Assembly (NCBI RefSeq): GCF_004210375.1
Contig: NC_134830.1
Coordinates: forward strand, 47,807,094-47,871,093
From: Tachypleus tridentatus
Taxonomy: Eukaryota; Arthropoda; Merostomata; Xiphosura; Limulidae
Length of the DNA stretch: 64,000 nt
Reading direction: 5' to 3'
Position numbers and translations under genes: made by a program. The notes beneath the pieces were generated by a model. It saw only the letters and a program-made list of their open reading frames with translations, did not search any database and had not been told where the DNA came from. Positions 11,013 to 24,856 of the stretch are shown piece by piece. Position 1 is the first letter of the stretch, and every line of letters starts with the position of its first letter.

Positions 11013-14000
11013 GCCAGCTCTGGATGTAACTTTAACAAAGAATGTCACAACGATGGAGGCACCAACTATTTCTGTGGTGGATACGTTATTTCCTACGGTT
11101 ACTGGAAAGATGGCGGAAGTCCTGGATTTAACCCCAGTAATCCTCACGGTGAGTATCGAACATTGAGCACAGTTACCTATAAAACACTCGCTGTGAGTGG
11201 CCAAGGTTCGATAAAACTGGTTTCGCAAGAGGCGTGAATAAACTTATAAATTGTATTTAATTCTCACCTGTTTTGAAGCTAAACTTTAGGTAAAAAAATC
11301 TAATTTATCTTGAATTTTAAATCACCCAGTTCTCCGGTCATTGTTTGAGGAAGAAGATTAGATACATCTCATTTCGTTGTATAGTTTTCAACACAAGTAT
11401 TGTTGTAGCGTGTTCTTTCGTTGTTGGGTTCTTTGTGGTTAAAATAAATCAAAGTTCAGTTCGCTCAGTTTATATCAAGCTTTAAAACTGTTGCAACTTC
11501 TAGATCTAAGTTTTGAACAGAAATTATCTTGTTATAGGACGTAGCGTGGTGATGACAATAAATTCTTAACCAGGAATGACTTTCATTTTCTACCCTCGTA
11601 GGTTCACTAATCAGTTTGTGTAACCAAACCTTGACAAGTTTGTACTTTAAGTCAGCAGCTCCCCCTGACAATAAAATTACATTACAAAATATAGCTTGCA
11701 ACAATATTATTTATAAAATTACCAAAGACAACAAAGGGACTCATAATAAAGGTAAGAGGATATTTATCGTGTAGTTTCAAAGGATATTTTCTGTAACAAA
11801 TTATTAAAATACTTGTTTTCAGAATGTGCAAATAATTCTTATGCAAACAACAAATACATTCGTTGATCATAGTACAATCTTTTTTAGATGTGATCTGTAC
11901 GAAGCAGTAGAGCATTTGTATATAGTTACAGAAACGTGACAAGATGCAGGTGAAAGTCAAGTATGGTCATGAGCGTCCATCAGACTTTGCTAAGCACGGC
12001 TGACGTTGCTGGGGGTGTTATCGTGGTTTAATTTGCCTTTTTTCAGTTTCTATACATTGAATCCCAATGACATATAATAAATCAGAATGAACATTCATAA
12101 AACCTTAACAGACAGGAAGCCAGTAGCAAAATGTACATAGCAATACCTCACACATACGGTTGTACTATATCTGTAAGTAAATCACATTAAGAGCAGATTT
12201 CAACACATTGTTAAATGATGGATATTAACATCGCACTCAAAGTGCTCTCAAACATTAAACAAGATGAAATCTTCAGTAGTTGCGGCTGATGAAATTCCTT
12301 TAGGCAGGACTGAAGTAAATTGTTCCATGAGACCTTTCTTTCCCTTTTTATTCGCTATATTTTTGTGAGCCAGTAATGCCAAGTGTTGGATGCATGTCTA
12401 GCCGATATGATTTTATTACTCATCAGGATCTTTACCAACCTACCCTCAAGTTGAAATTCTTTAAGGTAGGATTAAAGTTAATTTATGCGATGACTGGGCG
12501 TGACCAAATACAACAATCGAAAGGGTTTGTGACCTCTGGAAACCAAAACTGTAATTAGATTTTAAATCGGTCAAGAGATGACAAAGTTATGAGCTAAAAG
12601 TTTGTTCATGAAAAAACACCAACTCACAGCTGTTCTATGAGCCGTTATGCCGCGGCTAAAAACTAATTAAAAGTTCCCTATCCTTACGGCTAAAGAAAAT
12701 TTACCCTTGTTCTCACATGTTATTATTCCATCCCCTATTTTTACACCTTTCCAAAAATACTCCATACCTTACAGATCTATACCACCTAGTATATGCTGAT
12801 CGTTATAGAAAGCCTAATTAAATCCTTATATGAGATATTAAACCTTCCACTTCAAAACAACTGGTATTTTATTATAAACTCTCTAGACTTTATCAATAGA
12901 ACCAAACACTTCAAACTAAGCCAATAAAGTGTGTAAGTGTCCTTCAACATAAAAACTTTCTTTACTTGAGTATCTGTTGGACAAGTTTTATACTGTCTAG
13001 AAGACAGTGCTATAACAGAGCACTTTACCAGTCTCGTAGAACACTTTTACCACCTCACAAAACACTTTACCGGCCTCACAGAGCACTTTATCAGTAGTGG
13101 TAGAAACGCCCATAAAAGCAGAAAAAACTCAAAATTTGTATGAACCTCCATACCAGTTAGGTAGAAGATCAGTTCACACCGTGCTAAGTAGTTACATGGA
13201 CATAAAACAGTCAGTACTATTATATTTATATAAATAAGTAGTTACATGGACATAAAACAGTCAGTACTATTATATTTATATAAATAAGTAGATACATGGA
13301 CATAAAACAGTCAGTACTATTATATTTATATAGATAAGTAGTTACATTCACATAAAACAGTCAGTACTATTATATTTATATAGATAAGTAGTTACATGGA
13401 CACAAAACAGTCAGTACTATTATATTTATATATATAAGTAGTTGCATAGACATACAACAGTACTGTTACTTTTATATAGATAAGTAGTTGCATGGACATA
13501 AAACATTCAGTACTATTATATTTATATAAATAAGTAGCTACATGGACATAAAACAGTCAGTACTATTATATTTATATAGATAAGTAGTTACATAGACATA
13601 CAACAGTCAGTACTATTATATTTATATAGATAAGTAGTTGCATAGACATACAACAGTACTGTTACTTTTATATAGATAAGTAGTTACATGGACATAAAAC
13701 AGTCAGTACTATTATATTTATATAAATAAGTAGATACATGGACATAAAACAGTCAGTACTATTATATTTATATAGATAAGTAGTTACATAGACATAAAAC
13801 AGTCAGTACTATTATATTTATATATATAAGTAGTTGCATAGACATACAACAGTACTGTTATCTTTATATAGATAAGTAGTTACATGGACATAAAACAGTC
13901 AGTACTATTATATTTATATAGATAAGTAGTTACATGGACATAAAACAGTCAGTACTATTATATTTATATAAATAAGTAGTTACATGGACATAAAACAGTC

Positions 14001-17000
14001 AGTACTATTATATATATATAGATAAGTAGTTACATGGACATAAAACAGTCAGTACTATTATATTTATATAAATAAGTAGTTACATGGACATAAAACAGTC
14101 AGTACTATTATATATATATAGATAAGTAGTTACATTCACATAAAACAGTCAGTACTATTATATTTATATAGATAAGTAGTTACATGGACACAAAACAGTC
14201 AGTAATATTATATTTATATATATAATTAGTTGCATAGACATACAACAGTACTGTTATTTTTATATAGATAAGTAGTTACATCGACATAAAACAGTCAGTA
14301 CTATTATATTTATATAGATAAGTAGTTACATGGACATAAAACAGTCAGTACTATTATATTTATACAGATAAGTAGTTACATGGACATACAACAGTCAGTA
14401 CTATTATATTTATATAGACAAGTAGTTACATGGACATAAAACAGTCAGTACTATTATATTTATATAGATAAGTTGGTACATAGACGTACAACAGTATTAT
14501 TATACTTATACAGATAAGTAGTTACATGGACATACAACAGACAGTGCTATTATATTTATGTATATAAATACTTCCTTAGACATACAACAGACAATACTAT
14601 TATATTTATATAGATATGTAGTTACATGGACATACAACAGTACTATTATACTTATATATAATAAGTATATATTACATATCATTACTTACTTATCATTGTA
14701 AGTAGTTGCATAGACATACAACAGTACTGTTATCTTTATATAGATAAGTAGTTACATGGACATTAAACAGTCAGTACTATTATATTTATATAGATAAGTA
14801 GTTACATGGACATAAAATAGTCAGTACTATTATATTTATATAGATAAGTAGTTACATGGACATAAAACAGTCAGTACCATTATATTTATATAGGTAAGTA
14901 GTAACATGGACATAAAACAGTCAGTACTATTATACTTATATAGATAAGTAGTTACATGGACATTAAACAGTCAGTACTATTATACTTATATAGATAAGTA
15001 GTTGCATAGACATACAACAGTCAGTACTATTATATTTATATAGATAAGTAGTTACATGGACATAAAACAGTCAGTACTATTATATTTATATAGATAAGTA
15101 GTTACATGGACATAAAACAGTCAGTACTATTATATTTATATAAATAAGTAGTTACATGGACATAAAACAGTCAGTACTATTATATTTATATAGATAAGTA
15201 GTTACATAGACATACAACAGTCAGTACTATTATATTTATATAGATAAGTAGTTGCATAGACATACAACAGTACTGTTACTTTTATATAGATAAGTAGTTA
15301 CATGGACATAAAACAGTCAGTACTATTATATTTATATAGGTAAGTAGTTACATGGACATAAAACAGTCAGTACTATTATATTTATATAGATAAGTAGTTG
15401 CATAGACATACAACAGTCAGTACTATTATATTTATATAGATAAGTAGTTGCATAGACATACAACAGTACTGTTATTTTTATATAGATAAGTAGTTACATG
15501 GACATGAAACAGTCAGTACTATTATATTTATATAGATAAGTAGTTACATGGACATAAAACAGTCAGTACTATTATATATATATAGATAAGTAGTTACATT
15601 CACATAAAACAGTCAGTACTATTATATTTATATAGATAAGTAGTTACATGGACACAAAACAGTCAGTAATATTATATTTATATATATAATTAGTTGCATA
15701 GACATACAACAGTACTGTTATTTTTATATAGATAAGTAGTTACATCGACATAAAACAGTCAGTACTATTATATTTATATAGATAAGTAGTTACATGGACA
15801 TAAAACAGTCAGTACTATTATATTTATACAGATAAGTAGTTACATGGACATACAACAGTCAGTACTATTATATTTATATAGATAAGTAGTTACATGGACA
15901 TAAAACAGTCAGTACTATTATATTTATATAGATAAGTTGGTACATAGACGTACAACAGTATTATTATACTTATACAGATAAGTAGTTACATGGACATACA
16001 ACAGACAGTGCTATTATATTTATATATATAAATACTTCCTTAGACATACAACAGACAATACTATTATATTTATATAGATATGTAGTTACATGGACATACA
16101 ACAGTACTATTATACTTATATATAATAAGTATATATTACATATCATTACTTACTTATCATTGTAAGTAGTTGCATAGACATACAACAGTACTGTTATCTT
16201 TATATAGATAAGTAGTTACATGGACATACAACAATACTATTATATTTATATAAATAAGTAGTTACATGGACATTAAACAGTCAGCACTATTATATTTATA
16301 TAGATAAGTAGTTACATGGACATAAAATAGTCAGTACTATTATATTTATATAGATAAGTAGTTACATGGACATAAAACAGTCAGTACCATTATATTTATA
16401 TAGGTAAGTAGTAACATGGACATAAAACAGTCAGTACTATTATACTTATATAGATAAGTAGTTGCATAGAGATACAACAGTCAGTACTATTATATTTATA
16501 TAGATAAGTAGTTGCATAGACATACAACAGTACTGTTACTTTTATATAGATAAGTAGTTACATGGACCTAAAACAGTCAGTATTATTATATTTATATATA
16601 TAAGTAGTTGCATAGACATACAACAGTACTGTTATTTTTATATAGATAAGTAGTTACATGGACATGAAACAGTCAGTACTATTATATTTATATAGATAAG
16701 TAGTTACATGGACATAAAACAGTCAGTACTATTATATTTATATAGATAAGTAGTTACATGGACATAAAACAGTCAGTACTATTATATTTATATAAATAAG
16801 TAGTTACATGGACATAAAACAGTCAGTACTATTATATTTATATAGATAAGTAGTTACATGGACATAAAACAGTCAGTACTATTATATTTATATAAATAAG
16901 TAGTTACATGGACATAAAACAGTCAGTACTATTATATTTATATAGATAAGTATTTACATGGACTTACAACAGTACTATTGTATTTATATAGATAAGTTGG

Positions 17001-18957
17001 TACATAGACGTACAACAGTACTATTATACTGATACAGATAAGTAGTTACGTGGACATACAACAGACAGTGCTGTTATATTTACATATATAAATAATTCCA
17101 TAGACATACAACAGACAGTGCTGTTATATTTACATATATAAATAATTCCATAGACATACAACAGACAGTGCTATTATATTTACATATATAAATAATTCCT
17201 TAGACATACAACAGACAATACTATTATATTTATATAGATAAGTAGTTGCATGTACGTACAACAGTACTGTTATATTTATATAGATGAGTAGTTACATAGA
17301 CATACAACAGTATTATTATATTTATTTAGATAAGTAGTTACATGGATACACAACAAACAGTATTATTAAATAGTAAACGTACTCTTTAAGTCTTGTTAAC
17401 TTATTGCTATCTAAAGGACCATAAGTCCAATATCGATGGTTGTTACATTATAAAGTATGTTTAGAAAACAAACCATCCAAAGAGAAACTACATGAAGCTT
17501 TACAACCATCAACTGACTTCAAAATGTTCTTCCCACCACTAACTAGAGGGGGATGAAAGGGAAGCAGCAGGTTCCGCGCACACTCGGATGCCTTCTGAGG
17601 TTTTCTTAAGAAAACTTCAAAATGAAATTTCCGCCAGTAGTCGCAGTTAGTACCTGAAGAAGACAGACCAAGAGGTAATGTGTTCCATCATCAATAAAAC
17701 TTCGTTATGCTTTTAAATTACGTACCTGTTATCATTGTAATAGCATAATGAGGTCTCCCAGTGGCACAGTGACATGTCTGCCGACTTATAATATTTGAAT
17801 CCTGGTTTCGATACCCATGGCCGGTAGGACACAGATAGCCCATTTTGAAGCTTTGTGCTTAACTTCAAAACAGTATAGTATGTTTCTTTACTCAAGTTGC
17901 GCATAAACAGTATTTTGTTTTGATTTTGTAGTTTTTCATACACTGGCGAATCGAAAATAAGTTGTTTTAGTCGTTCACCGAAGAAATTAGTGTTGTGAGA
18001 TATCTATTCAGCATTTCATTTGAGTTCTTTGCTTGGTTACTAACATGATGATGATATCAGATTTAGAAAGTTTATGAAAAATAGCCCCAGAAGACCTAGA
18101 ATGTTTGTGAATGTTAATGGCAGAGAATTAGCTAAGTGTCTAGAAATAAGAATACGTTATAAATATGAGAATCAGTGACGCCCTGAGTCACTTTATTATT
18201 TCGTTCAGTGATTGAAAAGTTAGTCAAGTGTTCATATCAGGTTTAGTTATTGCGTATATTCAGTTTCTCCATTGATTGGCAGTGAAATTGTACAAGTTTA
18301 TCTGTACGTTGTTCATTGTATCATCAACGAGTAACTTCTATTGAAAGTGAAAACGTTATCTGTGAACTGAAGCCTCTAGTTGTGTATGAGCGCCTGTAGC
18401 AAACGTTAAAGAATAAATAAGTAACCTGGACTATAAACTATGTTCTCCAAATGATTAAAAAAAGCACCATAATAAAAGAACGCAATACAGTAATACTAAC
18501 GTTCTGGTAATGTATCTAAATACTGCTGCACAAATAGTTTACCTGAATCCAGGATAATGCAGGCCTTAACTAGGCTGATGAGTGTAGCCGAGTTTGAAGT
18601 GAAGACAGTTTTTACAGCTAATACACGGTCGTCCTGTGTTTCTGTTGTTAGTAACGTTGCTTAAAGTATCCATCTAAAGAGCTGTCGTGTGTATTTCACA
18701 TGTAAGCTCTAGTTAAAGTTTCACCCTAATGTTCTGTCTTTCCGCCAGATTTCGAAGTGTGCCTTAAGGATAAACAGTGTGCCGAAGCAGCTGTGGAGGG
18801 CTACATGAGAAAGTGGAAAAGAGACTGTGATCGTGATGGACAGATCACCTGCAACGATTTCGCCCGCATCCATAAAGCTGGACCCTATGGGTGCAACGGT
18901 ACGTGGGTGTTGGGAACTCAATACTGGACCAGGTTCAAGGAGTGCTATCGGTACTAA
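11013..18957 (+). CDS. Invertebrate-type (i-type) lysozyme / destabilase, exons 11013-11148 and 18749-18957
   Basis: Secreted cysteine-rich domain of the i-type lysozyme family, which in other animals cleaves peptidoglycan and in some members isopeptide bonds. Exon 11013-11148 (acceptor TTTTTACAG, donor G/GTGAGT) encodes 45 residues starting ASSGCNFNKEC. Exon 18749-18957 (acceptor TCCGCCAG) encodes 68 residues and a TAA. Both meet in phase 1, giving an Asp codon. The landmarks fit the family: SYGYWKDGGSPG matches the usual YWxDxGxPG stretch, then CLKDKQCAEA, YMRKW, TCNDFARIHKAGPYGC and a Cys near the C-terminus. The catalytic Asp position appears kept (CHND). The position expected for the catalytic Glu, four residues before the first Cys of this exon, is Ala. 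The N-terminal Cys-x-x-Cys part lies on an unplaced upstream exon. The muramidase activity is therefore doubtful; immune or digestive roles are inferred from the family. Confidence 0.93.
11149..13189 (+). other. Lysozyme intron, proximal part
   Basis: Mostly unique AT-rich sequence. At 12350-12610 there is a segment resembling 3300-3375. At 13005-13105 there is a short run of about 27-bp units built on CACTTTACCAGTCTCG and CACTTTACCGGCCTC. No coding exon is recognised. Confidence 0.4.
13190..17371. repeat. Large 50-bp minisatellite array (about 4.2 kb) in the lysozyme intron
   Basis: Roughly 80 units built on AAGTAGTTACATGGACATAA, AACAGTCAGTACTATTAT and ATTTATATAGAT. A shorter variant (GTTGCATAGACATACAACAG then TACTGTTA) is interspersed. 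Rare variants recur in the same order at an offset of about 1464 bp: the TTACATTCACAT unit at 14131 and 15596, and the unique spacer ATAAGTATATATTACATATC at 14661 and 16125. This indicates an internal segmental duplication. Units near 17040-17220 form a divergent subfamily with CATAGACATACAACAGACAG. Confidence 0.97.
17750..17878 (+). repeat. Short SINE (family B)
   Basis: CTCCCAGTGGCACAGTGACA head, TGGTTTCGATACCCATGG B-box region, GACACAGATAGCCCATTTTG and a TTTGTGCTTAACTTC tail. Located in the lysozyme intron. Confidence 0.8.
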
Positions 18958-19135
18958 CCTACCAATGGAAAAAGAAACAACTTTAATTTTTTAATTTTCT
19001 CTTATCAACTTCCTAGGATAGTGCCTAAGGTCAGATTAAAACCTGAAGACCACTGACTAACATTGGCCTGGAGAATGTTAAATCACAACTGTTGTTTTAA
19101 CTGGTTTCATCTGCAGATTCAATAAAGACATTTTA
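18958..19135 (+). terminator. Lysozyme 3'UTR with polyadenylation signal
   Basis: An AATAAA hexamer at 19121-19126, about 165 bases after the TAA, is a suitable poly(A) signal. A second AATAAATAAA lies near 19145. Confidence 0.6.
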
Positions 19136-19559
19136 CCCAATAGAATAAATAAATTGTACTCCAATTTAAATATTACTCATTACCTTATTTTAATATCGAC
19201 ATTTTCTGCTAACGTCCATTTATTTTTTACAACAATGTTTATTTAGCTTTTGAAACAATAAACAAATACGTGAAAACTGAATTGTTGTTAAAGTACCGCA
19301 AACAGTATCACGTCCCAAGTGTTCTGTGTATCAATTAATCCTTGGTACCTATCAAGCCGCCACATATTTTGTTTACCAACGGGTCTTTAGTACCGATCAA
19401 GGCCACATATATTCCATTTATCGACATATTTGGGTATAGTTTATTCACAAATGCTGAACCGAATAGAAGATGGAGACATTGTTTCAGTTTGACTTGGAAA
19501 CACTACAGGTTGATCCTGGGTGGGAACATACATTATTAATATCATTGTCGCAGATGTAA

Positions 19560-22410
19560 TAGTAAACAACCCTGTAATGTTACCCTTCACATAAAGAATG
19601 TTCTAAGCTAAACTATAAATTGAGTTATCTGACACATGCTGTCTCACTCTTCACAAAAAGAATATTCCAGTCTAAACTACAAATTGAGTTACCTGGCATT
19701 TGGTGTTTTAACCTTTACATAAAAAATGTTCCAGTCTAAACTATAGATTGAGTTATCTGACACTTGCTTTCTTACCCTTCACATAAAGAATGTTCGAGTC
19801 TAATCTATAGACTGATTTACATTACACTTGTTATCTCACCCTTCACATAAAGAATGTTCTAGGCTAAACTATAGATTGACTTACATTACACTTGTTATCT
19901 CACCTTTCACGTAAAAAATGTTCCAGTCTAAACTATAAATTGAGTAACATGACTCTCGCTGTCTCACCCTTCACATAAAGAATGTTACAGTCTAGTCTAT
20001 AGATTCAGTTACTTTACAGTTGCTGTCTCACCCTTCACATAAAGAATGTTACAGTCTAGTCTATAGATTCAGTTACTTTACAGTTGCTGTCTCACCCTTC
20101 ACACAAAAAATATTCCAGCCTGAACTATAGATTGAGTTACCTGACACTTGCACTTTCATCCTTTGCATGAAAAGTGTTCCAGCCTAAATTATGGATTGAC
20201 TTCCATTACACTTGTTATCTCACCCTTCACACAAAATATATTCCGGTCTAAATTATATATTGAGTTACCTGACACTTGCACTTTCACCCTTCACATAAAG
20301 AGTGTTCCAGCCTAAATTATGGATTGACTTCCATTACACTTCTTATCTTATCTTTCATGTAAAGAATGTTTCAGTCTAAACTATAGATTCCGTTACTTTA
20401 CAGATGCAGTCTCACCCTTCACATAAAGAGTGTTCCAGTATAAATTATAGATTGGCTTACATTATATTTGTTATCTCATCCTTTACATCAAAATGACGCA
20501 ATCTAAACTATAGATTGTATTACCGGACATTTGCTCTCACGTCCTTCACATAAAGAATGTTTCAGTCTTAGCTACAGATTGAGTTACCTGCACTTGATGT
20601 CTCACCCTTCACCTAAAGAATGTTCCAGTCTAAACTGTAGACCGATTTACCTGACACTTGTTGTCTTCCCCTTCACATAAAGTATGTTCCAGTTTAAAAT
20701 ATAGGTTGATTTACCTGACACTTTTAACTTCATCCTTCACTTAAAGAATGTTCCAGTCTAAATTATAGATTGAGTTATCTAACTCTTCCTGTCACATTCT
20801 TCACATAAAGAATGTTTTAGAGTAAAGTATAGACTGACTTACATTACACTTTTTATCTCACTCTTCACATAAAGAATGTTTCAGTCTAAACAACACATTG
20901 AGTTATTTAACACTTGCTGTCTTCCCCTTCACATAAAGAATGTTCCAGTCTAAACTATAGACTGACGTACATTACACTTGTTATCTCACTCTCGACTTGA
21001 ATAATGTTTCATTCTAATCTATAGGTTGAGTTACCTGACAATTCCTGTCACATTCTTCACATAAAGAATGTTTCAGAGTAAACTATAGACTGACTTACGT
21101 TACACTTTTTACCTCACTCTTCGCATAAAGAATGTTTCAGTCTAGACTATACATTGAGTTATTTAAAACTTGCTGTCTTCCCCTTCACGTAAAGAATGTT
21201 CCAGTCTAAACTGTAGACCGATTTACCTGACACTTGTTGTCTTCCCCTTCACATAAAGTATGTTCCAGTTTAAAATATAGGTTGATTTACCTGACACTTT
21301 TAACTTCATCCTTCACTTAAAGAATGTTCCAGTCTAAATTATAGATTGAGTTATCTAACTCTTCCTGTCACATTCTTCACATAAAGAATGTTTTAGAGTA
21401 AAGTATAGACTGACTTACATTACACTTTTTATCTCACTCTTCACATAAATAATGTTTCAGTCTGAACAACACATTGAGTTATTTAACACTTGCTGTCTTC
21501 CCCTTCACATAAAGAATGTTCCAGTCTAAACTATAGACTGACGTACATTACACTTGTTATCTCACTCTCGACTTGAATAATGTTTCATTCTAATCTATAG
21601 GTTGAGTTACCTGACAATTCCTGTCACATTCTTCACATAAAGAATGTTTCAGAGTAAACTATAGACTGACTTACGTTACACTTTTTATCTCACTCTTCGC
21701 ATAAAGAATGTTTCAGTCTAGACTATACATTGAGTTATTTAAAACTTGCTGTCTTCCCCTTCACGTAAAGAATGTTCCAGTCTAAACTATAGACTGAGTT
21801 ACCTGGCATTTACTGTCTCACCCTTCACATAAAGAACGTTGCAGTCTAAACTATAGATGGACTTGTATTACACTTGTTATCTTATTTTTCACATAAAGAA
21901 CGTTGCAGTCTAAACTATAGATGGACTTGTATTACACTTGTTATCTTATTTTTCACATAAAGAATGTTCCTGTCTAAACTATAGATTAAGCTATCTGGCA
22001 TATGTTATCTCATAAGTCCCATAAAGGATGTTCCAGTCTAAACTATAAATTGAGTTACGTGACACCTATTACATCACTCTTTACATAAATAATATTCCAG
22101 AGTAAACTATAAACTGACTTACATTACACTTGTTATCTCACCCTTGACTTGAAGAATGTTTCATTCTGATCTATAGTTTGAGTTACAGTACACTTGTTGT
22201 CTCATCCTTCACATAAAGAATGTTCCAGTCTAAATTATACATTAAGTTATCTGACACTTGTTGTCTCATCCTTCACATAAAGAATGTTGTAGTCTAAACT
22301 ATAGATTGAGTTATCTGACGCTTGCTCTTTCACCGTTCACTTATAGAATGTTCCAGTCTTTGCTAGAGATTGAATTATCTGGTACTTACTGTCTGACCAT
22401 TCATTTCTAG
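19560..22410. repeat. 64-bp minisatellite array (about 2.85 kb)
   Basis: About 45 units with CCCTTCACATAAAGAATGTT, CCAGTCTAAACTATAGATTG and AGTTACCTGACACTTG segments. A run of nine units is duplicated: the variant TAAACTGTAGACCGATTTAC occurs at 20631 and 21207, an offset of 576 bp or nine units. The array lies directly downstream of the lysozyme poly(A) region. Confidence 0.97.
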
Positions 22411-22729
22411 AATTGACACATGTAACGTAAGATCAAAGCTACCAAAACCAACATTTTCAGTTCGTTTACTATTTGTGTATAAACTATTGGTGGATAGTGA
22501 TTAGAGTACAATGATATTCTAGTTTTCTAAGGATGAATAAAACGTATATTTGTGTTTACAAGGGAATAAATTGCTTGAGCAGGTAATTGTAACAAGACAA
22601 CAACTGCCGTCTGTAGACGGTTAACGTGTCTTAGATAATACGTTATATCAAGTAATATTTTGCAACAATTTAAGGTAAATAATGTGGTAAAGAACTTCTT
22701 ATTAGAATCAGTTTTAACGTAACGTAAAA

Positions 22730-23090
22730 GTCAGAAACTAACATGGTCATTGAAGCTACTTATATAACCAGGAAGACAGTGGAGGTCAGAAACTAACAGG
22801 GTCATTGAAGCTACTTATATAACCAGGAAGACAGTGGAGGTCAGAAACTAACATGGTCATTGAAGTTACTTATATAACTAGGGAGACAGTGGAGGTCAGA
22901 AACTAACATGGTCAGTGAAGCTACTTATATAACCAGGAAGACAGTGGAGGTCAGAAACTAACATGGTCAGTGAAGATACTGATATAACCAGGAAGTTAGT
23001 AGAAGGCAGGAACTAACATGGTCAGTGAAGATACTGATATAACCAGGAAGTTAGTAGAAGGCAGGAACTAACATGGTCAGTGAAACTACT
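22730..23090. repeat. 55-bp minisatellite, about 6.5 units
   Basis: Units carry GTCAGAAACTAACATGGTCA, TTGAAGCTACTTATATAACC and AGGAAGACAGTGGAG. The last two units share changes (GATATAACCAGGAAGTTAGT). Confidence 0.92.
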
Positions 23091-24709
23091 GAAATGTTAA
23101 AATGTTACGTGTACTCCTGCTTCATGTCCATCGACTCTTCTACAGTATACAAAACTTACAAGGTTAACAGTTGTTCAGTTACGGTGTTTTAAATAGTTTG
23201 AGAAGTTTACCATTGTGGCAACGTTAATTCTTAAGATTTACAACACTAAAATCAGAATTTCGATTCTCCTCGTTAGACTAATAGATAGCGACTTTCATGT
23301 AAGAACACGCACACATTTTTAGAAACTGTTCGGGGTTTTCTGAGTATAAAAAATAAATGCATGAATAAATGAAACACAAAGTAATTAGAAAAACATGTTT
23401 TCCAACTGCAAATACTCAGCTTCTGGAATATCAAGGTTTTACCTAAAATGTTCAGCTTCTGGTATGTCAAGGTTTTACCTAGAATGTTCAACTACTGGTA
23501 TATCAAGGTTTTATATAGAATGTTCAACTACTGCCTTTTTCACCTCCACTATGTTTATTTTGTTGGTGGGCTTCTCAGTTTCTCCAGAGTAGATGGCGCT
23601 ATAGTGTAAGTATTTTAGTTGCTATGGTATTATTTGTTAATTATGTCGCTCTCATATCTAATGAACTGGCAAAGATTTATCATTATTATTTTCTGCAGGG
23701 TATTGGACATTAATACACATCTATAGTTACACACTATTTCTGTGAACTTCTGAGATCCCTCCTAAGTCGGAGTGCGTCACAAGAATAAGGAATGATTACA
23801 AATATTTCAAATACTTTTTATGAAAAAATATCTTAAACCTAAAATATATTTTTAAACTTTGATAGTAAAATATTGCATAACCATTCATTTAATAAAAGAA
23901 CGAAAAACGGCGTAGATGGCTTTTTTTAATTGTTTAATATACTATTAAAATCAGTCAATTAATTTTTTCTTTGACCTTTAGATAATGTTTAATACACTAA
24001 GTGCCACTTTACTTGATATTTGTTATTTAAAGAACTAAAGAAGCACAAATTATTAAGTTTTCAAAGTCAATTTCAATTTCAATTTTCATTAATTTGTTTT
24101 TGAATAATTGATCACTTGACTAGCGTGTTGTAAACGTATGAATCAGTTTTATCTACAGCATGTTTCTTATTTCATCTGTTAGTTAAATATCTGCATTATT
24201 TCAGTGGATGTTTTTTTGTTTCATACTGTAATTAAACTTTTAAAAGAATGTTCTTTCTTCTGTGTAATCTTATATTCCATGGTACAGCTGACCTAGTTTC
24301 TCCAGTGTACTATAGACTTATTGATGAACAAACACATTTTGCAAGCAGCCAGATCTCAATCACATGACTTCTAACTGATTTTCCCAATAAAACACAATAC
24401 GTAATGAAGATTTCTGATAGATTTATTTTCCTTTACAAAGGGTGTAATTTTAAACTCTCCAAGTTTCATCACAAGCAAGATAGAATAAACTGTTTGGAAC
24501 ATATTCTAAACGTATTAATTTAACTTTATTACAATTACAGTGAATAATATTATCTGTTTAATGATGTTAACTAAAGGTTAGTGTATGAATATTGAATGTT
24601 GAAAAATGTTTCACAAAGTTTCAATGGTCAATAATTAAGAACAGGGAAGGGAATGTACACTTAAGTTCACGAAAGACATCAGAGGTCAGTAAGATAGCAA
24701 TTTATTGTG
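23091..24709. other. Intergenic, with one small 36-bp repeat
   Basis: At 23414-23535 about 3.5 units of TTCTGGTATGTCAAGGTTTT plus CCTAGAATG occur. The rest is AT-rich with no recognised gene. Confidence 0.5.
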
Positions 24710-24856
24710 GTAAGTATATGGTACTGCTACACATCTTTACGATAGTACGTATATGGTACTGTTACACATCTTTACGATAGTACGTATATGGTACTGTTAC
24801 ACATCTTTACGATAGTAAGTATATGGTACTGTTACACATCTTTATGATAGTAAGTA
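24710..24856. repeat. 40-bp minisatellite interrupted by a Tc1-type element
   Basis: Units GTATATGGTACTGTTACACA followed by TCTTTACGATAGTAA. The array resumes directly after the transposon (TATATGTTACTGTTACACAT at 26471), so the element landed inside it. Confidence 0.85.

Noticed and set aside
13190-17371. CRISPR array
   Set aside because: The units are contiguous and similar along their whole length, with no unique spacers. The DNA is eukaryotic.
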